Part shown: positions 1 through 5,569 of the stretch, piece by piece
Numbering within the stretch: position 1 is the stretch's first letter
How the letters are laid out: each line of letters starts with the position of its first letter
Assembly (NCBI GenBank): GCA_017394565.1
Contig: JAFPXW010000387.1
Span: 1 to 6,274 of the forward strand
From: Oscillospiraceae bacterium
GTDB lineage: Bacteria; Bacillota; Clostridia; Oscillospirales; Ruminococcaceae
Reading direction: 5' to 3'
Length of the DNA stretch: 6,274 bases
Notes under the pieces: generated by a model
What the model saw: the letters and a program-made list of their open reading frames with translations, nothing else
Told to the model about the DNA's origin: nothing
Databases searched by the model: none
Made by a program: the position numbers and the translations under genes

Positions 1-605
1 CATTCCTGCCGCCATACGAGACCGAAAACTGCTTTGATTTTGACGCGCCGAAGAACCTCGCGTTCTCCGCAGGCCCGGATACGAATTACATTTTCAAATT
101 CAAGGAACACGCGGCAATGCTGCGGGCGGTTCCGGTCATTGCGGAAGCGGATGCGAAATTTGCGGAGATCTTCGGCAGAAAGTATACCGGACTGATCGAC
201 ACCTACAAGACAGAGGATGCGGATTATATCCTCATCACCCTTGGCACGATCGCAGGTCTTTCGCGTGAAATCGCAGACAAGCTCCGTGCAGAGGGCAAGC
301 GCGTGGGTGTCCTGCGCATCCGCTATCTCAGACCGTTCCCGACGGAGGAGATCGCAGAAGCCGTTCGCCATGCCAAGGCGGTTGCGGTACTGGAGAAGGA
401 CATTTCCTTCGGCAATGCAGGTACGGTGTTCACGAATGTGACCGGTGCGCTGCAAACGGCCGGCGTGAACATTCCGGCGTATAATTTCATCGGCGGACTC
501 GGCGGACGCAACATCAGCCACGCTGACATTGAAGCAATCTTTGCAAAAACAGAAAGCGGTACAGACCGCGTGAATTTCATCGGGATCGAGGTGGAAAAAG
601 CATGA
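1..605 (+). CDS. porA: 2-oxoacid:ferredoxin oxidoreductase, alpha subunit (PorA/VorB type), C-terminal part
   Basis: This is the 3' half of a gene that begins before the window; the frame is open from base 3 and gives 200 residues. Alpha subunits of this family are usually near 390 residues, so about half is present. The start FLPPYE and the following PDTNYIFKFKEHAAML match the segment before the transketolase C-terminal-like domain. That domain is seen as DYILITLGT, then RIRYLRPFPTEEI, VLEKDISFGNAG and FIGGLGGRNIS, all typical of PorA/VorB. With the gamma, delta and beta subunits the family catalyses CoA-dependent oxidative decarboxylation of a 2-oxoacid to acyl-CoA, CO2 and reduced ferredoxin, or the reverse, in the cytoplasm. 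The gene overlaps porB by ATGA, so translation is probably coupled. Substrate (pyruvate, branched-chain or aryl 2-oxoacid) cannot be read from this fragment. Gamma and delta subunits, if separate genes, would lie upstream, outside the window. Confidence 0.9.
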   Translation, partial: FLPPYETENCFDFDAPKNLAFSAGPDTNYIFKFKEHAAMLRAVPVIAEADAKFAEIFGRKYTGLIDTYKTEDADYILITLGTIAGLSREIADKLRAEGKRVGVLRIRYLRPFPTEEIAEAVRHAKAVAVLEKDISFGNAGTVFTNVTGALQTAGVNIPAYNFIGGLGGRNISHADIEAIFAKTESGTDRVNFIGIEVEKA

Positions 606-1492
606 GCGTGACAGCGAAAACACTGGATACAAACGAATATTTTTACGGCCATAAGGCCTGTGCCGGATGCGGCGGTTCGCTGGCCGTCCGTGCGGCGCTG
701 AAGGTGCTTGGCGAAAAGTCAGTCGCCGTTCTTCCGGCGGGATGTATGTCCGCCGTCGGCTTCAATTTTCCGCAGCTTTGCTTTGCGAATAACGCCATCA
801 TTTCGATGTTTGCAGGCACAGCGTCCATGCTGACCGGTGTGGAAGCCGGACTTCGCAGACGCGGCATCACAGATTTTCAGGCAGTCGGATTCGCGGGTGA
901 CGGCGGTACGGCGGACATCGGCATTCAGGCACTGTCCGGTGCCATTGACCGCGGTGACAATATCCTGTACATCTGCTACGACAACGAAGCCTACATGAAT
1001 ACCGGCATCCAGAAATCCGGCCTGACACCGTTCGGTGCAAAAACCACCACAACTCCTGCCGGTGCGAATATCCGCGGCAATCTGCGCCCGAAAAAGAATT
1101 TATTCGAGATCGTTGCTGCGCATGACATTCCCTATGCCGCGACCGCGACGGTCGGGTATCTGCCGGATTTCCTGAACAAGGTCGAGAAGGCGTCTAAGAT
1201 CAAGGGCACGAAATTCATCCACGTCATTGCACCGTGTCCGACCGGATGGGGGATTCCGGTGAGCGATACCATTGATGCCGCGCGTGAAATCGCCGACTGC
1301 GGACTGTGGTATCTTGCCGAATACGAAAACGGAGAATTTACCCTCAACCGTGATCCGAAGGAGTTTACCAGCGTGGAGGAATATCTGCGTCGTCAGGCGA
1401 GATTCAGGCACTTGACAGATGACGATATTCGTGTTATCATAGAATCACGCGATCAGAAATGGGAGAAGATCAGGAGAGACTGGAAACACTGA
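602..1492 (+). CDS. porB: 2-oxoacid:ferredoxin oxidoreductase, beta subunit (ThDP-binding, PorB type)
   Basis: A complete 296-residue beta subunit, normal in length for the family. It binds thiamine diphosphate and a [4Fe-4S] cluster and forms the catalytic core with PorA. The ThDP/Mg motif is GDGGTADIG at residues 99-107, followed 28 residues after Asp100 by DNEAYMNTGIQKSG (127-140), the PorB signature. Four cysteines fit the proximal cluster ligands: C20 and C23 (CAGC), C48 (AGCMS) and C212 (APCPTGW). The start is fixed by the ATGA overlap with porA and by GAGGTGG at 588-594, seven bases before the ATG. The C-terminal tail is charged and ends RRDWKH. Substrate is uncertain. Many Ruminococcus-type bacteria use a single-chain PFOR for pyruvate, so this split enzyme may serve another 2-oxoacid; that is inference from neighbours, not from residues. 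Confidence 0.93.
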   Translation: MSVTAKTLDTNEYFYGHKACAGCGGSLAVRAALKVLGEKSVAVLPAGCMSAVGFNFPQLCFANNAIISMFAGTASMLTGVEAGLRRRGITDFQAVGFAGDGGTADIGIQALSGAIDRGDNILYICYDNEAYMNTGIQKSGLTPFGAKTTTTPAGANIRGNLRPKKNLFEIVAAHDIPYAATATVGYLPDFLNKVEKASKIKGTKFIHVIAPCPTGWGIPVSDTIDAAREIADCGLWYLAEYENGEFTLNRDPKEFTSVEEYLRRQARFRHLTDDDIRVIIESRDQKWEKIRRDWKH

Positions 1493-1498
1493 TCTTCT
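1464..1498 (+). repeat. Perfect 10-bp inverted repeat spanning the porB stop codon
   Basis: AGAAGATCAG at 1464-1473 is the exact reverse complement of CTGATCTTCT at 1489-1498, with a 15-base loop. The right arm contains the porB TGA (1490-1492). The hairpin ends five bases before the AAGGAG of the next gene. No T-run follows, so it is not a standard terminator. In mRNA it could protect a processed 3' end or tune translation of the aminotransferase. The left arm is coding, so part of the match may be chance. Confidence 0.55.
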
Positions 1499-1516
1499 GA
1501 GTAAGGAGTAAGATTT

Positions 1517-2686
1517 ATGCCAACTTTATCCAACAGAACCGCGGGTTTCACGGATTCCGTGATCCGCCGCATGACACGTATTTCCGCACAGTATGGTGCT
1601 GTGAATCTGTCGCAGGGCTTTCCGGATTTCGAGCCGCCGCGCCCGATCCTCGATCGTCTGGCGGAGGTGACGAAGGAGGATTTCCACCAGTATTCCATCA
1701 CATGGGGTGCGCAGAATTTCCGTGAGGCGCTCGCACGCAAGCACGAGCATTTTTCCGGTCAGAAGATCGATCCGAACAGCGAGATCTGCGTGACCTGCGG
1801 CAGTACGGAAGCGATGATGGCTTCCATGCTGTCCGTTGTCAATCCGGGCGAAAAGGTCATCGTATTCTCGCCGTTTTATGAGAATTACGGCGCAGACACC
1901 ATTCTCTCCAATGCAGAGCCGATCTATGTTCCGCTGGTGCCGCCGTCGTACAATTTCGATCCGGAGGTACTGGAGGATGCATTCCGTCAGCACCCGAAGG
2001 CGATCATCGTCTGCAACCCGTCCAACCCCTGCGGCAAGGTGTTCACACGCGAGGAGCTGACCATCATCGCAGACCTTGCCAAGAAATATGATACATTCGT
2101 CATCACGGATGAGGTGTATGAGCATATCCTCTATGCGCCGCACAAGCACACGCACATTTCTACACTGCCCGGCATGAAGGAACGCACGATCGTTTGCTCC
2201 TCGCTGTCCAAGACCTATTCCATCACCGGCTGGCGTCTGGGCTACGTCATCTCCTCGCCGGAGATCATCGAGACCGTCAAGAAGGTCCACGACTTCCTGA
2301 CCGTCGGTGCCGCAGCGCCCTTGCAGGAAGCGGCTGTGACAGGATTGAATTTCGGTGACGACTACTATCAGGCCTTGCAGGCGAAGTACACCCATATGCG
2401 GCAGCTGTTCCTCGACGGACTGGACCGCATCGACATTCCGCACAATGTGCCGGAGGGTGCGTATTTCATCATGCTGGATATTTCGGAATTCGGCTATGAG
2501 AGTGATCTGGAATTCTGCGAGGATCTTGCACGTCTGGTCGGTGTGGGTGCTGTGCCGGGGTCGAGTTTCTTCCGTGAGCCGGAAAACCGCTACATCCGTT
2601 TCCATTTTGCGAAGAAGGACGAGACACTCATCGAAGCGCTGAATCGTCTGGAATCCATCCGAAAGAAGATGCCGTACAAGAAATGA
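1517..2686 (+). CDS. Class I/II PLP-dependent aminotransferase
   Basis: A complete 389-residue fold-type I aminotransferase of the AspC/PatA/aromatic aminotransferase group, exchanging the amino group of an amino acid with a 2-oxoacid, usually 2-oxoglutarate. NLSQGFPDFEPP (30-41) is the N-terminal substrate-side motif; CGSTEAMMASM (94-104) is the cofactor phosphate loop region; NPSNPCGKVF lies at 167-176 with the conserved Asn170. Asp198 and Tyr201 lie in TDEVYEH. The Schiff-base lysine is K232 in SSLSKTYSITGWRLGY, with Arg240 for PLP phosphate. Arg361 in YIRFHFAKKDETL is the likely carboxylate-binding arginine. The ATG is fixed by AAGGAG at 1503-1508, eight bases upstream. The gene follows porB by 24 bases and overlaps the next gene by ATGA. 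Family members act on Asp, Ala, Met, Phe/Tyr or kynurenine; specificity cannot be settled here, though the neighbours suggest an aromatic or branched-chain pair. Confidence 0.92.
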   Translation: MPTLSNRTAGFTDSVIRRMTRISAQYGAVNLSQGFPDFEPPRPILDRLAEVTKEDFHQYSITWGAQNFREALARKHEHFSGQKIDPNSEICVTCGSTEAMMASMLSVVNPGEKVIVFSPFYENYGADTILSNAEPIYVPLVPPSYNFDPEVLEDAFRQHPKAIIVCNPSNPCGKVFTREELTIIADLAKKYDTFVITDEVYEHILYAPHKHTHISTLPGMKERTIVCSSLSKTYSITGWRLGYVISSPEIIETVKKVHDFLTVGAAAPLQEAAVTGLNFGDDYYQALQAKYTHMRQLFLDGLDRIDIPHNVPEGAYFIMLDISEFGYESDLEFCEDLARLVGVGAVPGSSFFREPENRYIRFHFAKKDETLIEALNRLESIRKKMPYKK

Positions 2687-3519
2687 GCGACATTCTCGAC
2701 ATCATCGACGCGCACTGCCATGTATTTCCCGATCCCATCGCGGAGAAATCCCGCGGTGCGGTCGGTGCGTTTTATGAGCTGCCGATGTACACCAGCGGCA
2801 CACTGCACAATCTGAAACAGGAGCGCGACCGTGTGCTGGAGTTTTCCGGCAGGAAATTCCGCGTTGCCCGTCAGCTCATCTGTTCGCCGGCCGTCACAGG
2901 GCATCAGACTGCCAGCATCAATGCCTTTCTATCCGAACTCATCCGGCAGGATCCGGCGCTGACGGCATTCGGGACGCTGCATCCGGAAAATGCGGATTAT
3001 GCGGAGATCCTGCGAAATTTCCGTTCGCAGGGACTTGTCGGACTGAAGCTGCATTCAGATTTCCAGCGTTTTCCGATCGACGATCCGGCGATGTATCCTG
3101 TCTATCGGGAAGCGGCCAACCTCGGACTTCCGGTGCTGTTCCACATGGGCGACCGGAAACTGGATTTTTCCCATCCGCGCAGACTGCGGAAGGTTCTGGA
3201 CGACATTCCGGAACTCACCGCGATCGCAGCCCACATGGGCGGCTATTCGCACTGGAAGGAAGCACTGGAGCTGCTCGAACCGTCCGACCGGCTGTATTTC
3301 GACATTTCCAGCACACTGCAATTCGTGGACGGAGCGCTTGTGCAGAAATTCCTGCATCGTTTTGGCGAAACGCAGTTTTTCTTCGGCAGCGATTTCCCCA
3401 TGTGGGATCCTGCGAAAGAACTCGAACGCCTGCTGTCATTCGGCTTTCCGGATGAGGTGCTGCAAAAACTGCTGATCGGAAATTTTGAACAGTTTCTTGC
3501 TGAACATTGCGGTACATAA
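2683..3519 (+). CDS. Amidohydrolase-superfamily (amidohydrolase_2) metal-dependent protein
   Basis: A complete 278-residue TIM-barrel protein of the amidohydrolase_2/ACMSD-like type, whose members are metal-dependent hydrolases or decarboxylases. Metal ligands can be placed by motif: DAHCHVF at 9-15 (His11, His13), LFHMG with His154, AAHMGG with His184, and GSDFPMWDP with Asp237. LKLHSD (121-126) lies on an inner strand. There is no signal peptide, so it is cytoplasmic. The start is set by the ATGA overlap with the aminotransferase and a weak purine-rich site (AAAGAAGA, about 2661-2668), so it probably depends on translational coupling. It is the last gene of the operon, with a terminator five bases after its stop. 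Its reaction is not known from sequence. The association suggests a role with a 2-oxoacid or amino-acid product, but many such proteins in anaerobes have no assigned substrate. Confidence 0.85.
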   Translation: MSDILDIIDAHCHVFPDPIAEKSRGAVGAFYELPMYTSGTLHNLKQERDRVLEFSGRKFRVARQLICSPAVTGHQTASINAFLSELIRQDPALTAFGTLHPENADYAEILRNFRSQGLVGLKLHSDFQRFPIDDPAMYPVYREAANLGLPVLFHMGDRKLDFSHPRRLRKVLDDIPELTAIAAHMGGYSHWKEALELLEPSDRLYFDISSTLQFVDGALVQKFLHRFGETQFFFGSDFPMWDPAKELERLLSFGFPDEVLQKLLIGNFEQFLAEHCGT

Positions 3520-3524
3520 TTGAG

Positions 3525-3558
3525 AAACGCCTTTTTCCTGATGGGAAAGAGGCGTTTT
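3525..3558 (+). terminator. Rho-independent terminator of the por-aminotransferase-amidohydrolase operon
   Basis: AAACGCCT (3525-3532) pairs with AGGCGTTT (3550-3557). The stem continues inward through TTTTCC against GGAAAG with one G-T wobble, giving about 14 pairs around a short loop at 3539-3543. TTTT at 3555-3558 follows. It begins five bases after the amidohydrolase stop. On the other strand the tail is poorer in T, so it mainly serves the + strand operon. Confidence 0.85.
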
Positions 3559-3580
3559 GTAGTCGGATCGTGTTTCAATA

Positions 3581-3613
3581 AACTCCGCGTGGTCGATTCC
3601 CACGCGGAGTTTT
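3581..3613 (-). terminator. Terminator hairpin of iscS-iscU, probably bidirectional
   Basis: AACTCCGCGTGG (3581-3592) and CCACGCGGAGTT (3600-3611) form a perfect 12-bp GC-rich stem with a 7-base loop. On the - strand it lies six bases after the iscU stop and is followed by a TTTATT tail. On the + strand the tail is TTTT (3610-3613), so it can also stop read-through from the facing operon. Confidence 0.8.
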
Positions 3614-3617
3614 GGGT

Positions 3618-4037
3618 TTATTCTTCTTCCATCTCCGGCACCTTGCCGACGATCGGTTCGGGATCAATGCCCTGCTTCTGGTAGTAATCCGTCAGTGCAG
3701 CCTTGACCGCCTGTTCTGCGAGAACGGAGCAGTGGACCTTGACCGGCGGCAGACCGTCGAGGGCTTCCATCACGGCGCTGTTGGTCAGCTTCAGCGCATC
3801 GTCGATGCTTCGGCCTTTGATCATTTCCGTCGCCATCGAGGAAGTCGCCACAGCCGCACCGCAGCCGAATGTCTTGAACTTGCAATCGGTGATGGTCTCA
3901 TCCTCGATACGCAGGTACATTTTCATGATGTCGCCGCACTTGGCATTGCCGACCTCGCCGATGCCGTCGGCATTTTTGATCTCTCCGACATTGCGCGGAT
4001 TGATGAAGTGATCCATGACCTTTTCGCTGTAATTCAT
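3618..4037 (-). CDS. iscU: IscU/NifU-N type Fe-S cluster assembly scaffold
   Basis: A 139-residue scaffold on which Fe-S clusters are built with sulfur from IscS before transfer to apoproteins. It starts MNYSEKVMDHFINPRNVG, the usual N-terminus. The cluster ligands are in place: Cys34 with Asp36 in AKCGDIM, Cys59 in FGCGAAVATSSM, and His102-Cys103 in VHCSVLAEQA. LPPVK is present at 96-100, the segment bound by HscA in the E. coli system. The tail ends in acidic EMEEE. The open frame continues 53 codons upstream into iscS, but that part is unrelated in sequence. The ATG at 4037-4035 is chosen because it is the family start and has a strong ribosome site eight bases before it. It follows the iscS stop after one base (TAA-T-ATG), so the two are co-transcribed and likely coupled. 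Confidence 0.95.
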   Translation of the reverse strand: MNYSEKVMDHFINPRNVGEIKNADGIGEVGNAKCGDIMKMYLRIEDETITDCKFKTFGCGAAVATSSMATEMIKGRSIDDALKLTNSAVMEALDGLPPVKVHCSVLAEQAVKAALTDYYQKQGIDPEPIVGKVPEMEEE

Positions 4038-4038
4038 A

Positions 4039-5265
4039 TTATTCGCCCTCCTTGATGAGCTTGGTCTTGTCTGCATTAAAGTGGATGCCTTCCTTCTGGA
4101 TCGTTTCCCACATCGGGGACATGGAACGCAGACGTTCCGCAATACCCGGAAGAACGGCGAGAATATAATCCGCATCCTCCTCAGTGAATTCCTCACCGAA
4201 ACTCAGACGCAGCGAACCGTGTGCGACTTCATGAGACAGTCCGATCGACAGCAGAACATGGGACGGATCGAGCGAACCCGATGTGCAGGCAGAACCGGAG
4301 GAAGCCATGATCCCGTAGTGATCGAGCATCAGCAGCAGGCTCTCGCCCTCGATGCCGACGAAGGAAATATTGACATTTCCGGCGAGGCGCTGTGTACGGC
4401 TGCCGTTCAGGCGGGTGTCAGCGATCTTCAGGATGCCGTCAATGAGTTTGTCGCGCAGGGGCGTGAGCTTGGCGATCTTTGCAGGGATATTCGCGGTTGC
4501 GTCCTCGATCGCCTGTGCCAGTCCGATGATGCCGGTGACATTTTCCGTGCCGGCACGCTTGCCGGATTCCTGACCGCCGCCGTGGATGAGATTCGGCAGC
4601 GTGATGCCGCGGCGGATATACAGCGCACCAACGCCCTTCGGCGCGTGGAATTTGTGGCCGGAGAGGGACAGCAGATCAATGTTCTGCGCCTTCACATCGA
4701 TCTCCACATTGCCGACCGCCTGCACCGCGTCTGTGTGGAACAGAACGCCCTTTGCCTTGCAGACCGCACCGATCTCAGCAATGGGCTGGATCGTGCCGAT
4801 CTCGTTGTTGGCATACATGATCGAAACGAGCGCGGTGTCCTCGCGGATCGCATCCGCGACCTGCTGCGGATCGATCAGACCGTCGGCGGAAACCGGCAGA
4901 TAGGTCACCTCAAAACCGTGCTTCTCTAAGAATTCGCAGGTGTGCAGTACGGCATGATGCTCAAAAGCGCTGGTGATGATGTGCTTTTTGCCCTTTGCAG
5001 CCAGCTTGTCCGCCACGCCCTTGATCGCCCAGTTGTCCGATTCCGAACCGCCGGCGGTGAAGAAAATTTCCTTTGGATCTGCGCCGAGGCACCTGGCAAC
5101 ACGGGCTCTCGCATCAATGATCGCGCGTTCGTTTTCGCGTCCCTTACTATAAATAGAGGACGGGTTGCCGAAGTTTGTCTGAAAATAAGGCATCATTGCC
5201 TGCAATACCGCGTCGGAAACCGCTGTGGTCGCGGCGTGGTCAGCGTAAATGATTCGCTTTTCCAT
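4039..5265 (-). CDS. iscS: Cysteine desulfurase (IscS/NifS, class V aminotransferase fold)
   Basis: A complete 408-residue PLP enzyme that converts L-cysteine to L-alanine and delivers the sulfur as persulfide to IscU and other acceptors in the cytosol. YADHAATT (7-14) and NPSSIYSKGRE (34-44) form the N-terminal signature. His103 in FEHHAVLH stacks on PLP, Asp179 and Gln182 lie in FHTDAVQAVG, and the Schiff-base lysine is K205 in LSGHKFHAPKG. The persulfide cysteine is C327 in SSGSACTSGSLDPSHVL, the long-loop form of the IscS/NifS group rather than the SufS form. Arg353 in HGSLRLSFG is the substrate-carboxylate arginine. The C-terminus runs a little past the usual end with a lysine-rich tail. 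AAGGAG (5274-5279) is eight bases before the ATG. iscU follows at once. No iscR, hscA, hscB or fdx gene is visible in the window. Confidence 0.96.
   Translation of the reverse strand: MEKRIIYADHAATTAVSDAVLQAMMPYFQTNFGNPSSIYSKGRENERAIIDARARVARCLGADPKEIFFTAGGSESDNWAIKGVADKLAAKGKKHIITSAFEHHAVLHTCEFLEKHGFEVTYLPVSADGLIDPQQVADAIREDTALVSIMYANNEIGTIQPIAEIGAVCKAKGVLFHTDAVQAVGNVEIDVKAQNIDLLSLSGHKFHAPKGVGALYIRRGITLPNLIHGGGQESGKRAGTENVTGIIGLAQAIEDATANIPAKIAKLTPLRDKLIDGILKIADTRLNGSRTQRLAGNVNISFVGIEGESLLLMLDHYGIMASSGSACTSGSLDPSHVLLSIGLSHEVAHGSLRLSFGEEFTEEDADYILAVLPGIAERLRSMSPMWETIQKEGIHFNADKTKLIKEGE
4046..4053 (-). promoter_or_regulatory. Ribosome binding site deciding the iscU start
   Basis: AAGGAGGG on the - strand lies inside the last codons of iscS, eight bases before ATG at 4037. 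It supports the 139-residue start of IscU over the longer open frame reaching 4196. Confidence 0.85.
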
Positions 5266-5307
5266 AGTGGATTCTCCTTGTCTTATATAGTATATGAATC
5301 AGAACTT

Positions 5308-5362
5308 GATCAGAATGCAGATGCATCTGATCCGATTAAGCCTTTTTGGATCATTGCTTAAT
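5308..5362 (-). promoter_or_regulatory. Structured 5' leader of iscS with competing inverted repeats
   Basis: Two perfect 7-bp hairpins follow one another in the predicted leader. ATTAAGC/GCTTAAT uses 5356-5362 and 5335-5341 around a 14-base loop. GATCAGA/TCTGATC uses 5326-5332 and 5308-5314 around an 11-base loop. The loop of the first contains TGATCC (5348-5353), complementary to GGATCA (5328-5333) at the foot of the second. ATCAGAA is repeated on the + strand at 5296-5302 and 5309-5315, giving another partner nearer the ribosome site. CAGATGCATCTG at 5318-5329 is a perfect 12-bp palindrome and could instead be a DNA operator. I do not recognise a named riboswitch and see no T-run that would make an attenuator. 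Confidence 0.45.
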
Positions 5363-5370
5363 GCATATTT

Positions 5371-5399
5371 AGTATATCATATTAGTAGGAATAAATCAA
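5371..5399 (-). promoter_or_regulatory. Sigma-A-like promoter for iscS-iscU
   Basis: On the - strand, -35 TTGATT (5394-5399) is separated by 17 bases from -10 TATACT (5371-5376). This predicts a start near 5364 and a leader of about 99 nt before iscS. Both boxes differ from consensus by only one or two bases and the spacing is ideal. It is a prediction from sequence. Confidence 0.75.
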
Positions 5400-5427
5400 G
5401 AGAGTTAGCCTATATAACCGATGGGTT

Positions 5428-5439
5428 TTGTTATAACAA
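5428..5439. promoter_or_regulatory. 12-bp perfect palindrome between the divergent promoters
   Basis: TTGTTATAACAA is a perfect palindrome placed about 30 bases upstream of each predicted -35 box (5399 on the left, 5471 on the right). The position suits a dimeric regulator acting on one or both promoters. It lies in AT-rich DNA where such palindromes arise by chance, and no regulator gene is visible nearby. Confidence 0.35.
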
Positions 5440-5470
5440 TTTCCAATAACCTGCAATCATCATTACATAT

Positions 5471-5499
5471 TGGACAAGTAGGAATAGTAGGTGTATAAT
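5471..5499 (+). promoter_or_regulatory. Sigma-A-like promoter for the PaaK-family gene
   Basis: TGGACA (5471-5476) and a consensus TATAAT (5494-5499) are 17 bases apart. The predicted start is near 5506, giving a leader of about 64 nt. The one-base -35 mismatch and consensus -10 suggest a strong promoter. Confidence 0.8.
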
Positions 5500-5555
5500 A
5501 GATATAGAAACAGCAAAGAACCCAAAGGAAAAAAGCTGATTTTGATTTAGTTTAC

Positions 5556-5560
5556 GGAGG
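5556..5560 (+). promoter_or_regulatory. Ribosome binding site of the PaaK-family gene
   Basis: GGAGG lies nine bases before the ATG at 5570 and fixes that start. Confidence 0.85.
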
Positions 5561-5569
5561 TAAGGAATT

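Larger units (their letters stand above)
5266..5569. other. 304-base AT-rich divergent intergenic region
   Basis: This gap between iscS and the CoA ligase gene has no plausible coding region. It holds the iscS ribosome site, a leader with inverted repeats, two divergent sigma-A-like promoters and a 12-bp palindrome between them. TCCAATA (5442-5448) and TATTGGA (5468-5474) form a weak further inverted repeat overlapping the rightward -35 box. I see no RNA gene or terminator in it. Confidence 0.7.

Noticed and set aside
1526..2605. Long open frame of 359 codons on the - strand opposite the aminotransferase
   Set aside because: It lies wholly under a well-supported gene. Its translation has no recognisable motif and is rich in Arg, His and Asp as expected for a reverse-frame shadow of GC-rich coding DNA.
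3583..3609. Possible tRNA T-arm (GTGGTCGATTCCCAC)
   Set aside because: The loop lacks one base of the TTCRA form and no D-arm, anticodon arm or acceptor stem surrounds it. It is the loop of a 12-bp terminator hairpin.
4038..4196. Longer N-terminal extension of IscU (53 extra codons)
   Set aside because: The extra residues come from another frame of iscS and are Arg/Ser-rich noise. The family start MNYSEKV and a strong ribosome site lie at 4037.
4081..4929. Open frame of 282 codons on the + strand opposite iscS
   Set aside because: It is a shadow of the cysteine desulfurase gene, with no family motif and no promoter or ribosome site of its own.
5266..5364. T-box or other named riboswitch in the iscS leader
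   Set aside because: The leader is too short for a T-box, and I see no T-box core sequence, specifier stem or terminator/antiterminator pair. Only simple inverted repeats are supported.
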